A DNA stretch of 52,292 nucleotides from UBA5704 sp036264355 (GCA_036264355.1 DATARD010000376.1:1-52292); one strand, 5' to 3'; shown: positions 24,402-33,620, numbered from the stretch's first letter. Numbers and translations are program-made. The notes: generated from the sequence alone by a model not told the origin.

Positions 24402-24570
24402 CCATCAACAAACCATCAACGGCGCTCCTCGTCTATGCGCTCGCCGCCCCCCGCCGACATTAGACAAAGCGTGCGGCCGATCGGGGGTTGAATGGAGAAT
24501 GAGTAAGATGTAAGCTTAGAACGCTTGAGTGTATAGGTTCGCGAAATGCATTGTATTTCTAGATATGCTG
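24402..24570. other. Relatively AT-rich intergenic segment
   Basis: 24450-24565 is clearly richer in A and T than its surroundings (for example TTGTATTTCTAGATATG near 24551). No gene is supported. It is the most promoter-like stretch ahead of the biosynthetic genes, but I cannot define hexamers with confidence. Confidence 0.35.
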
Positions 24571-24783
24571 CACGAGCACGAGTCTATCGCCGCGGTCCAG
24601 GACTGGCGCCACCCCCGGCCCGCCCAGCCACAGCTCTCCCGCCACGCCGATCGGTACCACCGAGATCGTCACACCTTTGCCCGCGGGCGCTCCAGCTCCG
24701 CCGCCAGCACCTCCCCGGAGAGCCAGCTCCGCTGCCAGCCCGCAAAGTCCGCGTACTGCAGTCGGTCGAGGAGGTCGAGGCGT
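24571..24783. repeat. Scrambled patch of NRPS and integrase fragments
   Basis: Four joined pieces copied from elsewhere in the window. 24571-24606 matches 31388-31423 (first C domain) in direct orientation with one mismatch. 24606-24664 is the exact reverse complement of 32854-32912 (first A domain, 59 bp). 24689-24760 is the exact reverse complement of 51174-51245 (seventh C domain, 72 bp). 24761-24783 equals 22820-22842 inside the integrase gene (23 bp). Junctions are nearly seamless. This looks like debris of rearrangement or repair synthesis, or an assembly artefact. It encodes nothing. Confidence 0.88.
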
Positions 24784-25048
24784 GGTTTTTAAACGTCGTC
24801 GCCTCCCGCGAAGGCCATGCCCTGGCACGGGGGGCTGGCGATGGTCTGGGCCGGAATCACGCTGCCGCAGCTCCACGCCCCCTCCGCCCTCGCACGACGC
24901 GCTTCGCGTTCGGTTGCTCGACCGCCACCTTGCGAACAGGCCTGCTGCGGCTCTCTCAACTCTTGAGGTCAACATCTGTGGAAGATCGAACCTGCAACCT
25001 GGAGCTATCGCCGGACGGAGAAGTCTCCTTTACGTAGGGAGCAACTTT
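24784..25048. other. Non-coding leader before the hydroxylase gene
   Basis: 265 bp without a supportable gene. An in-frame upstream extension of the next gene passes through it but consists of scrambled sequence. AGGGA at 25036-25040 is the ribosome site for the ATG at 25049. Confidence 0.5.
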
Positions 25049-26059
25049 ATGTCGCGAGTCAGCCTCTCCAAGCAAGAAGTACGAGCCCTCCATCGCCTGA
25101 TATCCGAAATCGCAGCGCGGTACCGGTCAGTCGAGGAGGCCGACTTTCTGTTGGAGGCCAACGTCTGGGCACACGAGATGCCCAAGCGGTTGCGCACTGC
25201 GCTAAACGTTTTCCGGCTAGCCGAGCCCGAGCAGGGGCTCTTGCTTATCTCCGGGTTCCCCGTGGACGACGAACGGGTCGGACCGACTCCGGAGCACTGG
25301 CGGCGGAGCGTCGAGGATCGCGTGCCGACTCTCGAGCACGAGATCCTGTTCCTTCTTCTTGGCTCCCTCCTCGGCGACTGCATCGGTTGGACCACGCAAC
25401 AGGACGGTCGGATAGTCCATGATGTCCTGCCCATCAAAGGGATGGAGAACGAGCAGATCGGCACCGGTAGCGAGCAGACGATCTGGTGGCACACGGAAGA
25501 CGCATTCCATCCGCTGCGTGGTGATTATGTCGGGTTGATGTGCCTGCGCAATCCCAACCGTGTGCCCACGACGTTCGCTTCGCTGGAGAGGGTGCTCCTC
25601 GACAACGAGGACTGGCAATTGCTTTTTGAGCCCCTCTACACGATCTGCCCCGACAACTCTCACCTTGCGAGGAAGGACGACGGGGCAGCCGAGAAAGCGG
25701 AGCAGTTCCGGCGGATCGAAGCGATGCGACAGGCGCCGGAGAAGATCGCGATCTTGTCGGGCGACCGGCGATCGCCCTACATCCGCATCGATCCCTATTT
25801 CATGGATCCACCCGAGGAGCTGCGGGCGCGCAATGCCCTTGCCAGTTTGACGCAGGCGATCGACCGCGAGCTGTCGGATATCGTTCTCGCCCCCGGAGAC
25901 ATCTGTTTCATCGACAATTTCAAAGCGGTCCATGGCCGTCGCGCCTTCCGCGCCCGCTACGATGGCCAGGACCGTTGGCTCAAGCGGATCAACATAACGC
26001 GCGACCTACGCAAGTCCAGATCGTACCGCGAGGACGCGAGGTCCCGGGTGGTGCAATAG
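25049..26059 (+). CDS. Fe(II)/2-oxoglutarate-dependent amino-acid beta-hydroxylase, VioC/AsnO type
   Basis: 336 residues, the usual size for this TauD/clavaminate-synthase-like group. The iron ligands are H148 and E150 in WWHTEDAFHPLRGDY and H295 in DNFKAVHGRRAF; R309 in DGQDRWLKRINITRD is placed to bind 2-oxoglutarate. LSGDRRSPYIRIDPYFM is another strongly typical segment. Characterised relatives (VioC, AsnO, MppO) hydroxylate C3 of free arginine, asparagine or enduracididine for peptide antibiotics. The substrate here is unknown. The CmlA-like gene follows after 32 bp, then a permease and the NRPS, so it should supply or tailor a beta-hydroxy residue. The start at 25049 has AGGGA at 8 nt. 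Confidence 0.88.
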   Translation: MSRVSLSKQEVRALHRLISEIAARYRSVEEADFLLEANVWAHEMPKRLRTALNVFRLAEPEQGLLLISGFPVDDERVGPTPEHWRRSVEDRVPTLEHEILFLLLGSLLGDCIGWTTQQDGRIVHDVLPIKGMENEQIGTGSEQTIWWHTEDAFHPLRGDYVGLMCLRNPNRVPTTFASLERVLLDNEDWQLLFEPLYTICPDNSHLARKDDGAAEKAEQFRRIEAMRQAPEKIAILSGDRRSPYIRIDPYFMDPPEELRARNALASLTQAIDRELSDIVLAPGDICFIDNFKAVHGRRAFRARYDGQDRWLKRINITRDLRKSRSYREDARSRVVQ

Positions 26060-26091
26060 GGAAAGCCGGTCAGAACATGGAGACATGCGGT

Positions 26092-27723
26092 ATGAGCAAC
26101 GAAGTCTATTTGAAGCCGAACGTCCTGGCGGAGCCGCTGGTCTGCAATTGGTATGCCTGGACGCACCTAATCCAGCCGGTCACGGCAGGGCGTAATATCG
26201 TCGACCGCCATCTGAGCATCATGCGCTCGTTCGTGCAGACACCGCAGGTGCATCTGGCCGCGACCCGCAATCCGGCGATGGTCGGCGGACCGTTCATCAG
26301 CTACGGGCCGGAGCGGGTGAAGGACATCAAGGCACTGATCGAACGGACATTGCGCGACCAAGCCCCACTGATCACCTTGGCGGAAGCCGCCAAACAGCTG
26401 GACGATCTGTTGCGCAAGGAGGCCCGGGGCTTCTCCTTAGAGCCGCTCTACAGCCGTGTACCCGAACCGTTGCGCGGCTATGTTGAGCTGGTCTATGATC
26501 TGAACCACAATCCTTCATTTCGTTTGATCGAGTCACTGCTCTATGAAAGCCCGTATTACGACACGTCGATGCAAAGCTTCGCGCTCTGCCTGATCGAGGG
26601 CGACAAGGAACGCCCGTTCGTCCTCAGCACGCCGCGCTTGGCCGAGGAAGGGCTCCTTTTGGTTGATCGGCCGTTCCACCACGAGGGGTTCGACGAGCTG
26701 TTCAGCATGAAGAGGCAGCCGAAGCCGTACGGCGCCATCAAAGAGCTGCTGGGCGTCGGTGACGGAGACGACGCTCTGTTTCGCAGCTTTTTTACCGACG
26801 AAGAGCCGGCGCCCTACTTTCAATATGAGGGGCAAGGGATGCGGACGCGCTACTTCGGGCACGCCTGCATCCTGGTGGAGGCGAAGGGGGTCAGCATCCT
26901 TTCCGACCCGGTCCTCTCATACGAGTACCACGCGGACCTACCGCGCTATACGTATTCGAACCTGCCGGACCGCATCGATTACGTGGTCATCACACACAAC
27001 CATCAGGATCATGTGCTGCTCGAAACGCTGATCCAGATTCGGCACAAGATCGGCGCCATCGTCGTGCCGCGAGGCGGCGGCGGGGGCTTGCAGGACCCGT
27101 CACTCAAGATGGTGCTGCAACGGATTGGTTTCAAGAGCGTGATCGAGATCGATGAAATGGAGACCATCGAGATCGAGGGGGGGACGCTCACCGGCATCCC
27201 GTTCATGGGTGAGCACAGCGATCTGGACATCCGCACAAAGATGGCGTATCTAGTCCGCCTCGAAGCGGGCAGCTCCCTCCTTGCCGCCGATTCGTGCAAC
27301 ATCGAGCCTCGCATCTATGAGCACGTGCAGCGTATCGTCGGCGACGTCGATGATACGCTGCACGTGCAGCGTATCGTCGGCGACGTCGATGTCCTTTTCC
27401 TCGGCATGGAGTGCGACGGAGCGCCGCTCTCGTGGCTCTACGGCCCGCTGATCACCCGTCCGCTCGACCGCAAGATCGATCATTCGCGCCGCCTTTCCGG
27501 CTCAAATTACGAACGGGGCATAGACATGGTCAACCGGTTTCGCTGCAAGGAAGCTTACGTCTATGCCATGGGCATGGAGCCGTGGCTCAAGTACATCATG
27601 GCCAAGGACTACACGCCCGACTCCGATCCGATCATCGCGTCCGACCGGCTGATCGAAGACTGCCGGAGCCGCGGGATCGTCGCGGAGCGATTGTACGGGG
27701 AGAGAGAAATCGCCATCGCTTAG
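26092..27723 (+). CDS. CmlA-type diiron beta-hydroxylase acting on carrier-bound aminoacyl groups
   Basis: 543 residues; CmlA of chloramphenicol synthesis has 532. An N-terminal domain typical of CmlA (about 1-240) precedes a metallo-beta-lactamase fold used as an oxygenase. Metal ligands: H302, H304, D306, H307 (THNHQDH), E374 (MGEHSDLDIR) and D400 (AADSCNIEP). All lie three positions before the CmlA ligands as I recall them. GMECDGAPLSWLYGPL and YVYAMGMEPW are further CmlA hallmarks. CmlA hydroxylates the beta carbon of an amino acid while bound to an NRPS carrier domain, so one of the downstream modules is the expected partner. A 13-residue tandem duplication (411-433) is unusual. The ATG at 26092 has GGAGA at 8 nt; 26077 is an alternative. 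Confidence 0.87.
   Translation: MSNEVYLKPNVLAEPLVCNWYAWTHLIQPVTAGRNIVDRHLSIMRSFVQTPQVHLAATRNPAMVGGPFISYGPERVKDIKALIERTLRDQAPLITLAEAAKQLDDLLRKEARGFSLEPLYSRVPEPLRGYVELVYDLNHNPSFRLIESLLYESPYYDTSMQSFALCLIEGDKERPFVLSTPRLAEEGLLLVDRPFHHEGFDELFSMKRQPKPYGAIKELLGVGDGDDALFRSFFTDEEPAPYFQYEGQGMRTRYFGHACILVEAKGVSILSDPVLSYEYHADLPRYTYSNLPDRIDYVVITHNHQDHVLLETLIQIRHKIGAIVVPRGGGGGLQDPSLKMVLQRIGFKSVIEIDEMETIEIEGGTLTGIPFMGEHSDLDIRTKMAYLVRLEAGSSLLAADSCNIEPRIYEHVQRIVGDVDDTLHVQRIVGDVDVLFLGMECDGAPLSWLYGPLITRPLDRKIDHSRRLSGSNYERGIDMVNRFRCKEAYVYAMGMEPWLKYIMAKDYTPDSDPIIASDRLIEDCRSRGIVAERLYGEREIAIA
27322..27391 (+). repeat. 39-bp in-frame tandem duplication in the CmlA-like gene
   Basis: Bases 27322-27352 recur exactly at 27361-27391, period 39 bp, giving HVQRIVGDVDDTL followed by HVQRIVGDVD. 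In CmlA this position is a single short segment before the conserved GME motif, so 13 residues have been inserted. Confidence 0.85.
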
Positions 27724-27733
27724 GATCTGCATC

Positions 27734-27832
27734 ATGGAGAAGCTAGAGACGAACTCGACCTCGGCGCCGAGGCGACCACCTGTCAGGGCGACAACCCGCG
27801 CCCCTAAGCCCATCGCGGAAAATGATAATTAA
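27734..27832 (+). CDS. Possible 32-residue peptide gene
   Basis: ATG at 27734, ten bases after the hydroxylase stop, with AGGA at 27722-27725 (8-nt spacing), ending TAA at 27830-27832. The product is hydrophilic, rich in Pro, Arg and Thr (RRPPVRATTRAPKP), and ends in acidic ENDN. I recognise no family. Position and ribosome site favour translation; small size and the lack of homologues to compare argue for caution. It might be an accessory peptide or chance. Confidence 0.35.
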   Translation: MEKLETNSTSAPRRPPVRATTRAPKPIAENDN

Positions 27833-27853
27833 AATATTTAAAGGTCGAATAGC

Positions 27854-30304
27854 ATGAAGAGCATTTGGCAGGATTTGCGTTATGGAGTGCGGCAGTTGAT
27901 GGAAGACAAGGCGTTTTCCGTCGCCGCAATCCTGACCCTGGCTCTCGGCATCGGTGCCACGACCACTATTTTCACGGTCGTCAACGCCGTGCTCCTGCAA
28001 AGGGTTCCTTATCGCTCGCCGGAGCGGCTGGTGATTCTCCAGGGCAACCTGAGTGACAAAGGCGTGGCCCGGACCACGTCCCTCTCGCTGCAGGACATGG
28101 CTGACTGGCGCGAAAGGAGTACGGTCTTTTCGGGAATATCGGCCTGGGGCAGTCTCGCCTTCAACCTTGAGCAGGGCGACAAATCCCAGCGGCTGTCGGC
28201 CGAGCTGGTCAACCAGAGCTACTTTTCGCTGCTCGGGCTCAAGCCCGCTCTGGGCCGCTTCTTCAGCCCCGAGGAAGATGTGCGGCCTCTGGAACAGTAT
28301 GTTGTCGTTCTTGGCCATGATCTCTGGCGGAGCTCCTTTGGCGCCGACCCGGCGATCGTGGGCCGTATGCTGCGGTTTAACGGCATGCGCTATCAGGTTG
28401 TCGGAGTGGGGCCGGAAGGTTTTCACGGACTTTCGGATCACGCTGATCTTTGGGTGCCGTCGATGTTGCCTCCGATCCTCCCGTTCGTGACCGAGCGTGG
28501 TCTGCGCTGGGCGTCGGGGATCGCCCTGCTCAAGCCGGGCGTCAGCCTGCGTCAGGCCCAGGAGCAAATGGACGGCATCACTGCCGCTCTCGCCAAGGAG
28601 CTGCCCGACACCAATCGTGGGATGAACGCGACGATCACACCGATCAAGGAGTTTTTGCTCGGCTCGATGCGGGAGGGGCTGCTGGTCCTGACGGTTGGCG
28701 CCTCTCTCCTGCTTCTCATCGCGTGTATCAACGTTGCGAACCTGTTGCTGACCCGGGCGGTGGCCCGGCAACGCGCCTGGAACATCCGGCTCGTGCTGGG
28801 CGCCAGCCGGGGGCGCCTGATCCGCCAGATGTTGACCGAGAGTATCCTGCTCTCTCTCCTCGGCGCCGTAGCCGGATTCCTTCTTGCGCAGTGGGCCACC
28901 CGCGCGTTGATCGCCATCAGTGGCATCCGTTTCCCAAGCTTCGTCCATATTGGCGTGGCGCCGGAGGTGATCTTGACGACCATCGGCCTGGCCCTCGTCT
29001 GTGGCGTGGCGTTTGGGCTCGCTCCGATCTGGGCAAGCTTTCGCGTCAACCTCACCGAAAGCCTGGGCCGTAGCGAAACACTCCCGATGGGACGGAGCTG
29101 GCACCGGTTCTTGAACATCCTGGTCATCGTTCAGGTGGCCCTGGCGCTCACGCTCTCGGTCGACTCTCTCCTGATGGCCAAGAGCTTTCGCGAAATGATC
29201 GGTGAAGATCTCGGATTCCGTCCGCAAGGGTTGCTGACGTACCGTGTGGACATGCGCGGTTCGAGATATGATCAGGAAAAGTTTGTCACCGGGCTGTTCG
29301 GTCAGGAGTACTTGCCCCGGATCTCGGCGGTGCCCGGAGTCGGGCAACTGGCGATGTCGGATCCGACGATACCGACCGATGGCAAGGTTGAACGGTTCAT
29401 CACCATCGAGGACCATGACAGCGACTCGTGGCTGGGCACCTACCCCGCCATGATGCATGCGGTAAGCCCAGGCTACTTCGACGTCCTCGGGATACCGATC
29501 ATCAGCGGTCGGAGCTTCAACGAGCACGACATTGATTCTTTCGCCGTGATTGTCAGCAAGACCATGGCGCAACAGCAATGGCCTGATCAGAATCCCATTG
29601 GCAAGCGTCTCAAGCTCGGTCCGCGGGTCGGCGGCCAGCCGGTGAGGCCATGGCTCACCGTCGTAGGAGTTGCCGCTGAAGTCCGGCACCAAGGCTTTGG
29701 GCAGACGCCAGCGTCGTCCCCGGACGTCTACATATCACTTCTTCAGTTCATCCTTCGCCCGCCGTTGACGGTCAACTTCCTGGTGCGGGCGCAGCCGGGT
29801 GTTTCGACGGAGCTTCTGCGGCCGGCTTTGCACCGGCAAATGGTGGGCATCGATCCCGAGGTGCCGGATTACGATGTGGCCACCATGGAGGAGCGGCTTG
29901 CCCGCCAGACACAACAGCAGAGATTCCAACTGATCCTCATCAACATCTTTGCCGGGCTGGCGCTGGTCCTGGCGGTCATCGGCATCTATGGTGTCATTTC
30001 CTACGGTGTGGCGCAGAGGAGGGCCGAAATCGCGATGCGCATGTCGCTGGGGGCCGACCGCGGCAACATCTTCCGCATGGTCCTGAGCCGCGGTGCCGTG
30101 CTGACCGCCTTGGGGCTCGCCTTGGGACTGGTGGCCGTCTTTTCCTTGAGCCCGCTTCTGGTCAACCTGTTGTACAAGACCAGCATTTTCGATCCACTCA
30201 TCCTGATCGGTGCTTCTCTCGGGCTCTTTGCGATAACGCTCGTGGCGAACTACATACCGGCGCGACGCGCCGCCACCCTGGATCCAATGGAAGGTTTGCG
30301 CTAG
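27854..30304 (+). CDS. ADOP-family permease (duplicated MacB/FtsX type)
   Basis: 816 residues with two MacB-periplasmic plus FtsX units. Unit 1: TM at about 20-47 (FSVAAILTLALGIGATTTIFTVVNAVLL), a MacB-like periplasmic domain, then three TMs (about 275-400; INVANLLLTRAVARQRAWNIRLVLGASRGRLIRQ). Unit 2 repeats the plan from about 415 to 816, ending IYGVISYGVAQRRAEIAMRMSLGADRGNIFR and YIPARRAATLDPMEGLR. No ATP-binding subunit is encoded nearby, the defining feature of the acidobacterial duplicated orphan permeases. It lies between the hydroxylases and the NRPS on the same strand, so peptide export or self-protection is a fair inference. An AT-rich patch at 27820-27845 precedes it. Confidence 0.88.
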   Translation: MKSIWQDLRYGVRQLMEDKAFSVAAILTLALGIGATTTIFTVVNAVLLQRVPYRSPERLVILQGNLSDKGVARTTSLSLQDMADWRERSTVFSGISAWGSLAFNLEQGDKSQRLSAELVNQSYFSLLGLKPALGRFFSPEEDVRPLEQYVVVLGHDLWRSSFGADPAIVGRMLRFNGMRYQVVGVGPEGFHGLSDHADLWVPSMLPPILPFVTERGLRWASGIALLKPGVSLRQAQEQMDGITAALAKELPDTNRGMNATITPIKEFLLGSMREGLLVLTVGASLLLLIACINVANLLLTRAVARQRAWNIRLVLGASRGRLIRQMLTESILLSLLGAVAGFLLAQWATRALIAISGIRFPSFVHIGVAPEVILTTIGLALVCGVAFGLAPIWASFRVNLTESLGRSETLPMGRSWHRFLNILVIVQVALALTLSVDSLLMAKSFREMIGEDLGFRPQGLLTYRVDMRGSRYDQEKFVTGLFGQEYLPRISAVPGVGQLAMSDPTIPTDGKVERFITIEDHDSDSWLGTYPAMMHAVSPGYFDVLGIPIISGRSFNEHDIDSFAVIVSKTMAQQQWPDQNPIGKRLKLGPRVGGQPVRPWLTVVGVAAEVRHQGFGQTPASSPDVYISLLQFILRPPLTVNFLVRAQPGVSTELLRPALHRQMVGIDPEVPDYDVATMEERLARQTQQQRFQLILINIFAGLALVLAVIGIYGVISYGVAQRRAEIAMRMSLGADRGNIFRMVLSRGAVLTALGLALGLVAVFSLSPLLVNLLYKTSIFDPLILIGASLGLFAITLVANYIPARRAATLDPMEGLR

Positions 30305-30353
30305 GCCGAACCACTCCGGAGCGCTTCCTCCCGGATCCGCTCTCGAGGGCTCT

Positions 30354-30386
30354 ATGAGCAATCTCCTCCCAAAAGAGGAAGGATAG
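30354..30386 (+). promoter_or_regulatory. Possible 10-codon upstream frame containing the NRPS ribosome site
   Basis: ATG at 30354 opens a frame of ten codons (MSNLLPKEEG) that stops at TAG 30384-30386, five bases before the NRPS ATG. The NRPS Shine-Dalgarno GAGGAAGGA (30375-30383) lies inside it. TCCTC at 30364-30368 could pair with GAGGA at 30375-30379 and cover that site. Translational coupling or attenuation is possible but unproven. Confidence 0.3.
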
Positions 30387-30391
30387 GTTGG

Positions 30392-33300
30392 ATGAAACCC
30401 GAAAACCTGGAATCCATCTACCGGTTGTCACCGCTCCAGGAGGGCATCCTCTTTCACACCCTCGACGAGCCGGAAAACGGGCTCTACGTTTGGCATCTGG
30501 TCGCTGAGCTGTCCGGTAGGCTCGAAGTGGAACGGCTCAAAGAAGCCTGGACGCACCTGCTCGAGCGGCATGCGGTGTTGCGGACCTCGTTTCACTGGCA
30601 GGAGGTGGCGCACCCGGTTCAGGTCGTCGCCCGGCGGGTGGCGCTGCCGTGGGAAGAGAAGGACTTGCGGCGCCTCCGCGAGGAGGAGCGGCAGCGGTCG
30701 ATGGCGGAGCTCTTGCGCGCCGATCTCCAGCGCGGTTTCGATCTCGCCCAGGCTCCTCTCCTGCGCCTGACCCTGGTGCGCACCGGCGAGGCGGCCTGGG
30801 AGCTGGTCTGGAGCTTCCATCATCTGATCCTCGACGGCTGGTCTCTTCTTCTTCTGCTGCGGGAGGTGTTCTCGGTCTATGCGGAGCTCTGCCGCGGCCG
30901 CAAGCCGGCAGTCGAAAAGGTGGTGCCCTACAAGGATTTCATCGCTTGGCAGGAGCGCCGGGACGGAGTGGCCGCGGAGCGCTTCTGGCGCCGGAGCCTC
31001 GCGGGGTTTTCAGCCCCAACTCCGCTGCCGGGAGTCCGACCGCGCGGGGTCGCGGCCGGCTCTAGGGGCCGCCGCTCGTACGAAGAGCGCGGCACCGAGC
31101 TTTCGGTGGAGAGGACCGCCCTGCTCGAACGCACGGCGAAGCGGCATGGGCTGACCGTCAACACCTTGTTGCAGGGCGCGTGGGCTGTTTTGCTGTCCCG
31201 GTACAGTCAGGAAGGCGACGTGGTCTTCGGTACGACAGTGTCCGGGCGCTCGGCGCCGCTGGCTGGGATCGAGTCAATGGTCGGCCTGCTGATCAACACC
31301 CTGCCGCTACGAGTCCAGGTGCAAGATAGCGTCTCATTGTCGGCGTGGCTGCGGGAACTCCAGGGGACGGCGAGCGAGCTTCTGCAGCACGAGCACGAGT
31401 CTCTCGCCGCGGTCCAGGACTGGAGCGAGCTGCCGCGTGGGCTGCCGCTATTCAACAGCATCGTGGTGTTCCAGAACCTGCCGATCGACACGATCCTGGA
31501 CCAGGGCTTCGTGAGCTCGATTCCGCTCCAGCTCGCGGTCCGCCGCAGCGTTGAGCCGCTCAACTATCCGCTTGCCTTGATCGTGTTCGAAGGGGAACGG
31601 CTGGCGCTCAGGTTGAACTTTGAACGCGAGCGGGTCGAGCCTGTGGCGGCGCTGCGCATGCTCGGTCATTTGCGGTCGCTGCTGGAGGTCATGGCGACCG
31701 CGAGCACCGCAGCGGTGCTGGCCGATCTGACGCTGTTGAGCGCGGCGGAGCGGCAGCAACTGCTGTTCGAATGGAACAGCGGCCCGGCGGTGGCGGCCTC
31801 CGGGAGCCTTGGGTCGCGGTTTGCGGCGGCGCCAGCGGCAAGCGTTCCCGTGCAACTGCTCGAGCAGGCGTCGTGGATGCCTGAGGCGGTGGCCGTGGTC
31901 TGGGGGCAGGAGTGTCTGAGCTACGGCGAGCTCGACCGGCGGGTGGGGCGGCTGACGCACCGTCTGCGCGGTCTCGGAGTGAGAGCGGAGACGCGCGTGG
32001 GGCTCCTGGTCGAGCGGTCCCTCGATCTGGTGGTGGGCCTGTTGGCGATCTGGCAGGCGGGAGGGGCAGCAGTGCCGCTCGATCCCGGCCAGCCGTGTGC
32101 GCGGCTGGCGCTGCTGGTCGAGGACGCTCTGGCGGAGGATTCCGGGAGAGCGGTCCTGGTGGCGCAGCACGGGTTGTTGGAGCTGCTTGCGGAGCTGCCG
32201 CTCGGAGACGTGCCGGTTGTGTGGGTGGATGCGGAGAACGGGACGGAGACCGAGCCTGCGGTATCGGCCGATGCGGCTTGTCTGGCCGGGGCCCGGGACC
32301 TGGCCTATCTCATCTACACCTCGGGGACGACGGGCCGGCCGAAAGCAGTGATGGTCGAGCACGGGAGCCTGGCCCACACGCTCGCGGCGGTCCAGGAGGT
32401 GTTTGGTTTCACCGCCCAGGATCGGATGCCGGTGCTCGCCTCCGCGTCGTTCGACATCTTCCTTTTCGAGCTGTTGGCACCGCTTCTGGCCGGGGGGACG
32501 GCGGTGCTGTTCGATCTGCGGCCGACGCTTGACCTGGGACTCCTGGCGGAGGAGCTGCGGAGCTCGACTCGGCTGCACGCGGTGCCGGCGGTGATGCGGC
32601 AACTGACGGCGAACGTGCTGTCGCAGGGGGTGGAATGCCCGCGGCTGCGGCAGGTCTTCGTCGGCGGCGACGCAGTGGGAGGGGAGCTTCTGGAGTCGAT
32701 GCGGCAGGCGTTCCCGGCTTCGCGGTTGTCGGTGCTCTACGGTCCGACGGAAGGCACGATCCTGGCGTCGTGGGAAGAAGGGGAGGCGCGTCTGGAGAGC
32801 GCGCTCGGCCGGCCGCTGCCGGGGGTGACGGTTGCAGTGCGGGATGGCCAGGGCTCGGTGGTACCGATCGGCGTGGCGGGAGAGCTGTGGCTGGGCGGGC
32901 CGGGGGTGGCGCGCGGCTATCTGGGCCGGCCGGAGCTGACAGCGGAACGGTTTGTGCCGGACCCGGAGGGGTTGGGCCGGCGGTTGTACCGGACCGGCGA
33001 CCGGGTGCGCTTTGCCGCCACGGGCCGTCTGGAGTTTCTGGGCCGTGTGGACCATCAGGTCAAGGTCCGTGGGTTCCGGATCGAGCCGGGCGAGGTGGAG
33101 GCTACGCTCCTCTCCTATCCGGGAGCCCGCGAGGCGGTGGTCTTGGCGAGGCGGCAGGGCGAGGACGAGCGGCTGGTGGCCTACGTCGTTGCGGAGGGCT
33201 CGCTCACGAGCGCGGAGCTGCGCCGGTTCGTCGAGGCGCGGTTGCCTTCGCCGATGGTGCCGAGCCACTTCGTCCTTCTCTCCGCTCTGCCGCTTTCGCG

Positions 33301-33620
33301 GCACGGCAAGGTGGACCGGCGCGCTCTCTCGGCACTGGCTGGCGAGGAAGCAGGGGGAGAGCCGGGGTCGTCTCCGGTGCCCGGAACACTGCGGACTCCG
33401 ATCGAAGAGCTCGTGGCCGGCCTGATGGCCGAGGTGCTGCACGTGGAGCGGGTCGGGCCGCAGGATGACTTCTTCGAGCGCGGAGGGCATTCGCTCCTGG
33501 CCACACAGCTTCTCTCGCGGGTGCGGAAAACGTTCCGGATCGAGCTGCCGATGCGGGCGATCTTCGAGCATCCGACGGTGGCGGGCCTGGCGCGGGAGAT
33601 CGAAAAGGCCTCGGGCCCAG
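30392..33620 (+). other. NRPS module 1 (C-A-T), specificity code DIFAFGLIL
   Basis: The C domain begins at once (YRLSPLQEGILFHTL) with active site HHLILDG at residues 143-149. Its opening motif resembles C domains that accept a peptide from another subunit, often downstream of a D-residue, more than internal LCL domains. The A domain has YTSGTTGRPK from residue 642. Reading the binding pocket from FDIFLFEL, LHAVPAVM, FVGGDAV and VLYGPTEGTIL gives D-I-F-A-F-G-L-I-L. Several positions coincide with glycine codes, but no confident substrate call is possible. The code is identical to module 3. The T domain has GGHS with Ser1034. Confidence 0.8.

Noticed and set aside
24677..25048. N-terminal extension of the Fe/2OG hydroxylase
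   Set aside because: It translates the scrambled NRPS fragments. The family N-terminus and a ribosome site fit the ATG at 25049.
27743..29692. 649-codon minus-strand frame opposite the ADOP permease
   Set aside because: It overlaps a well-supported membrane protein gene and its translation shows no recognisable domain.
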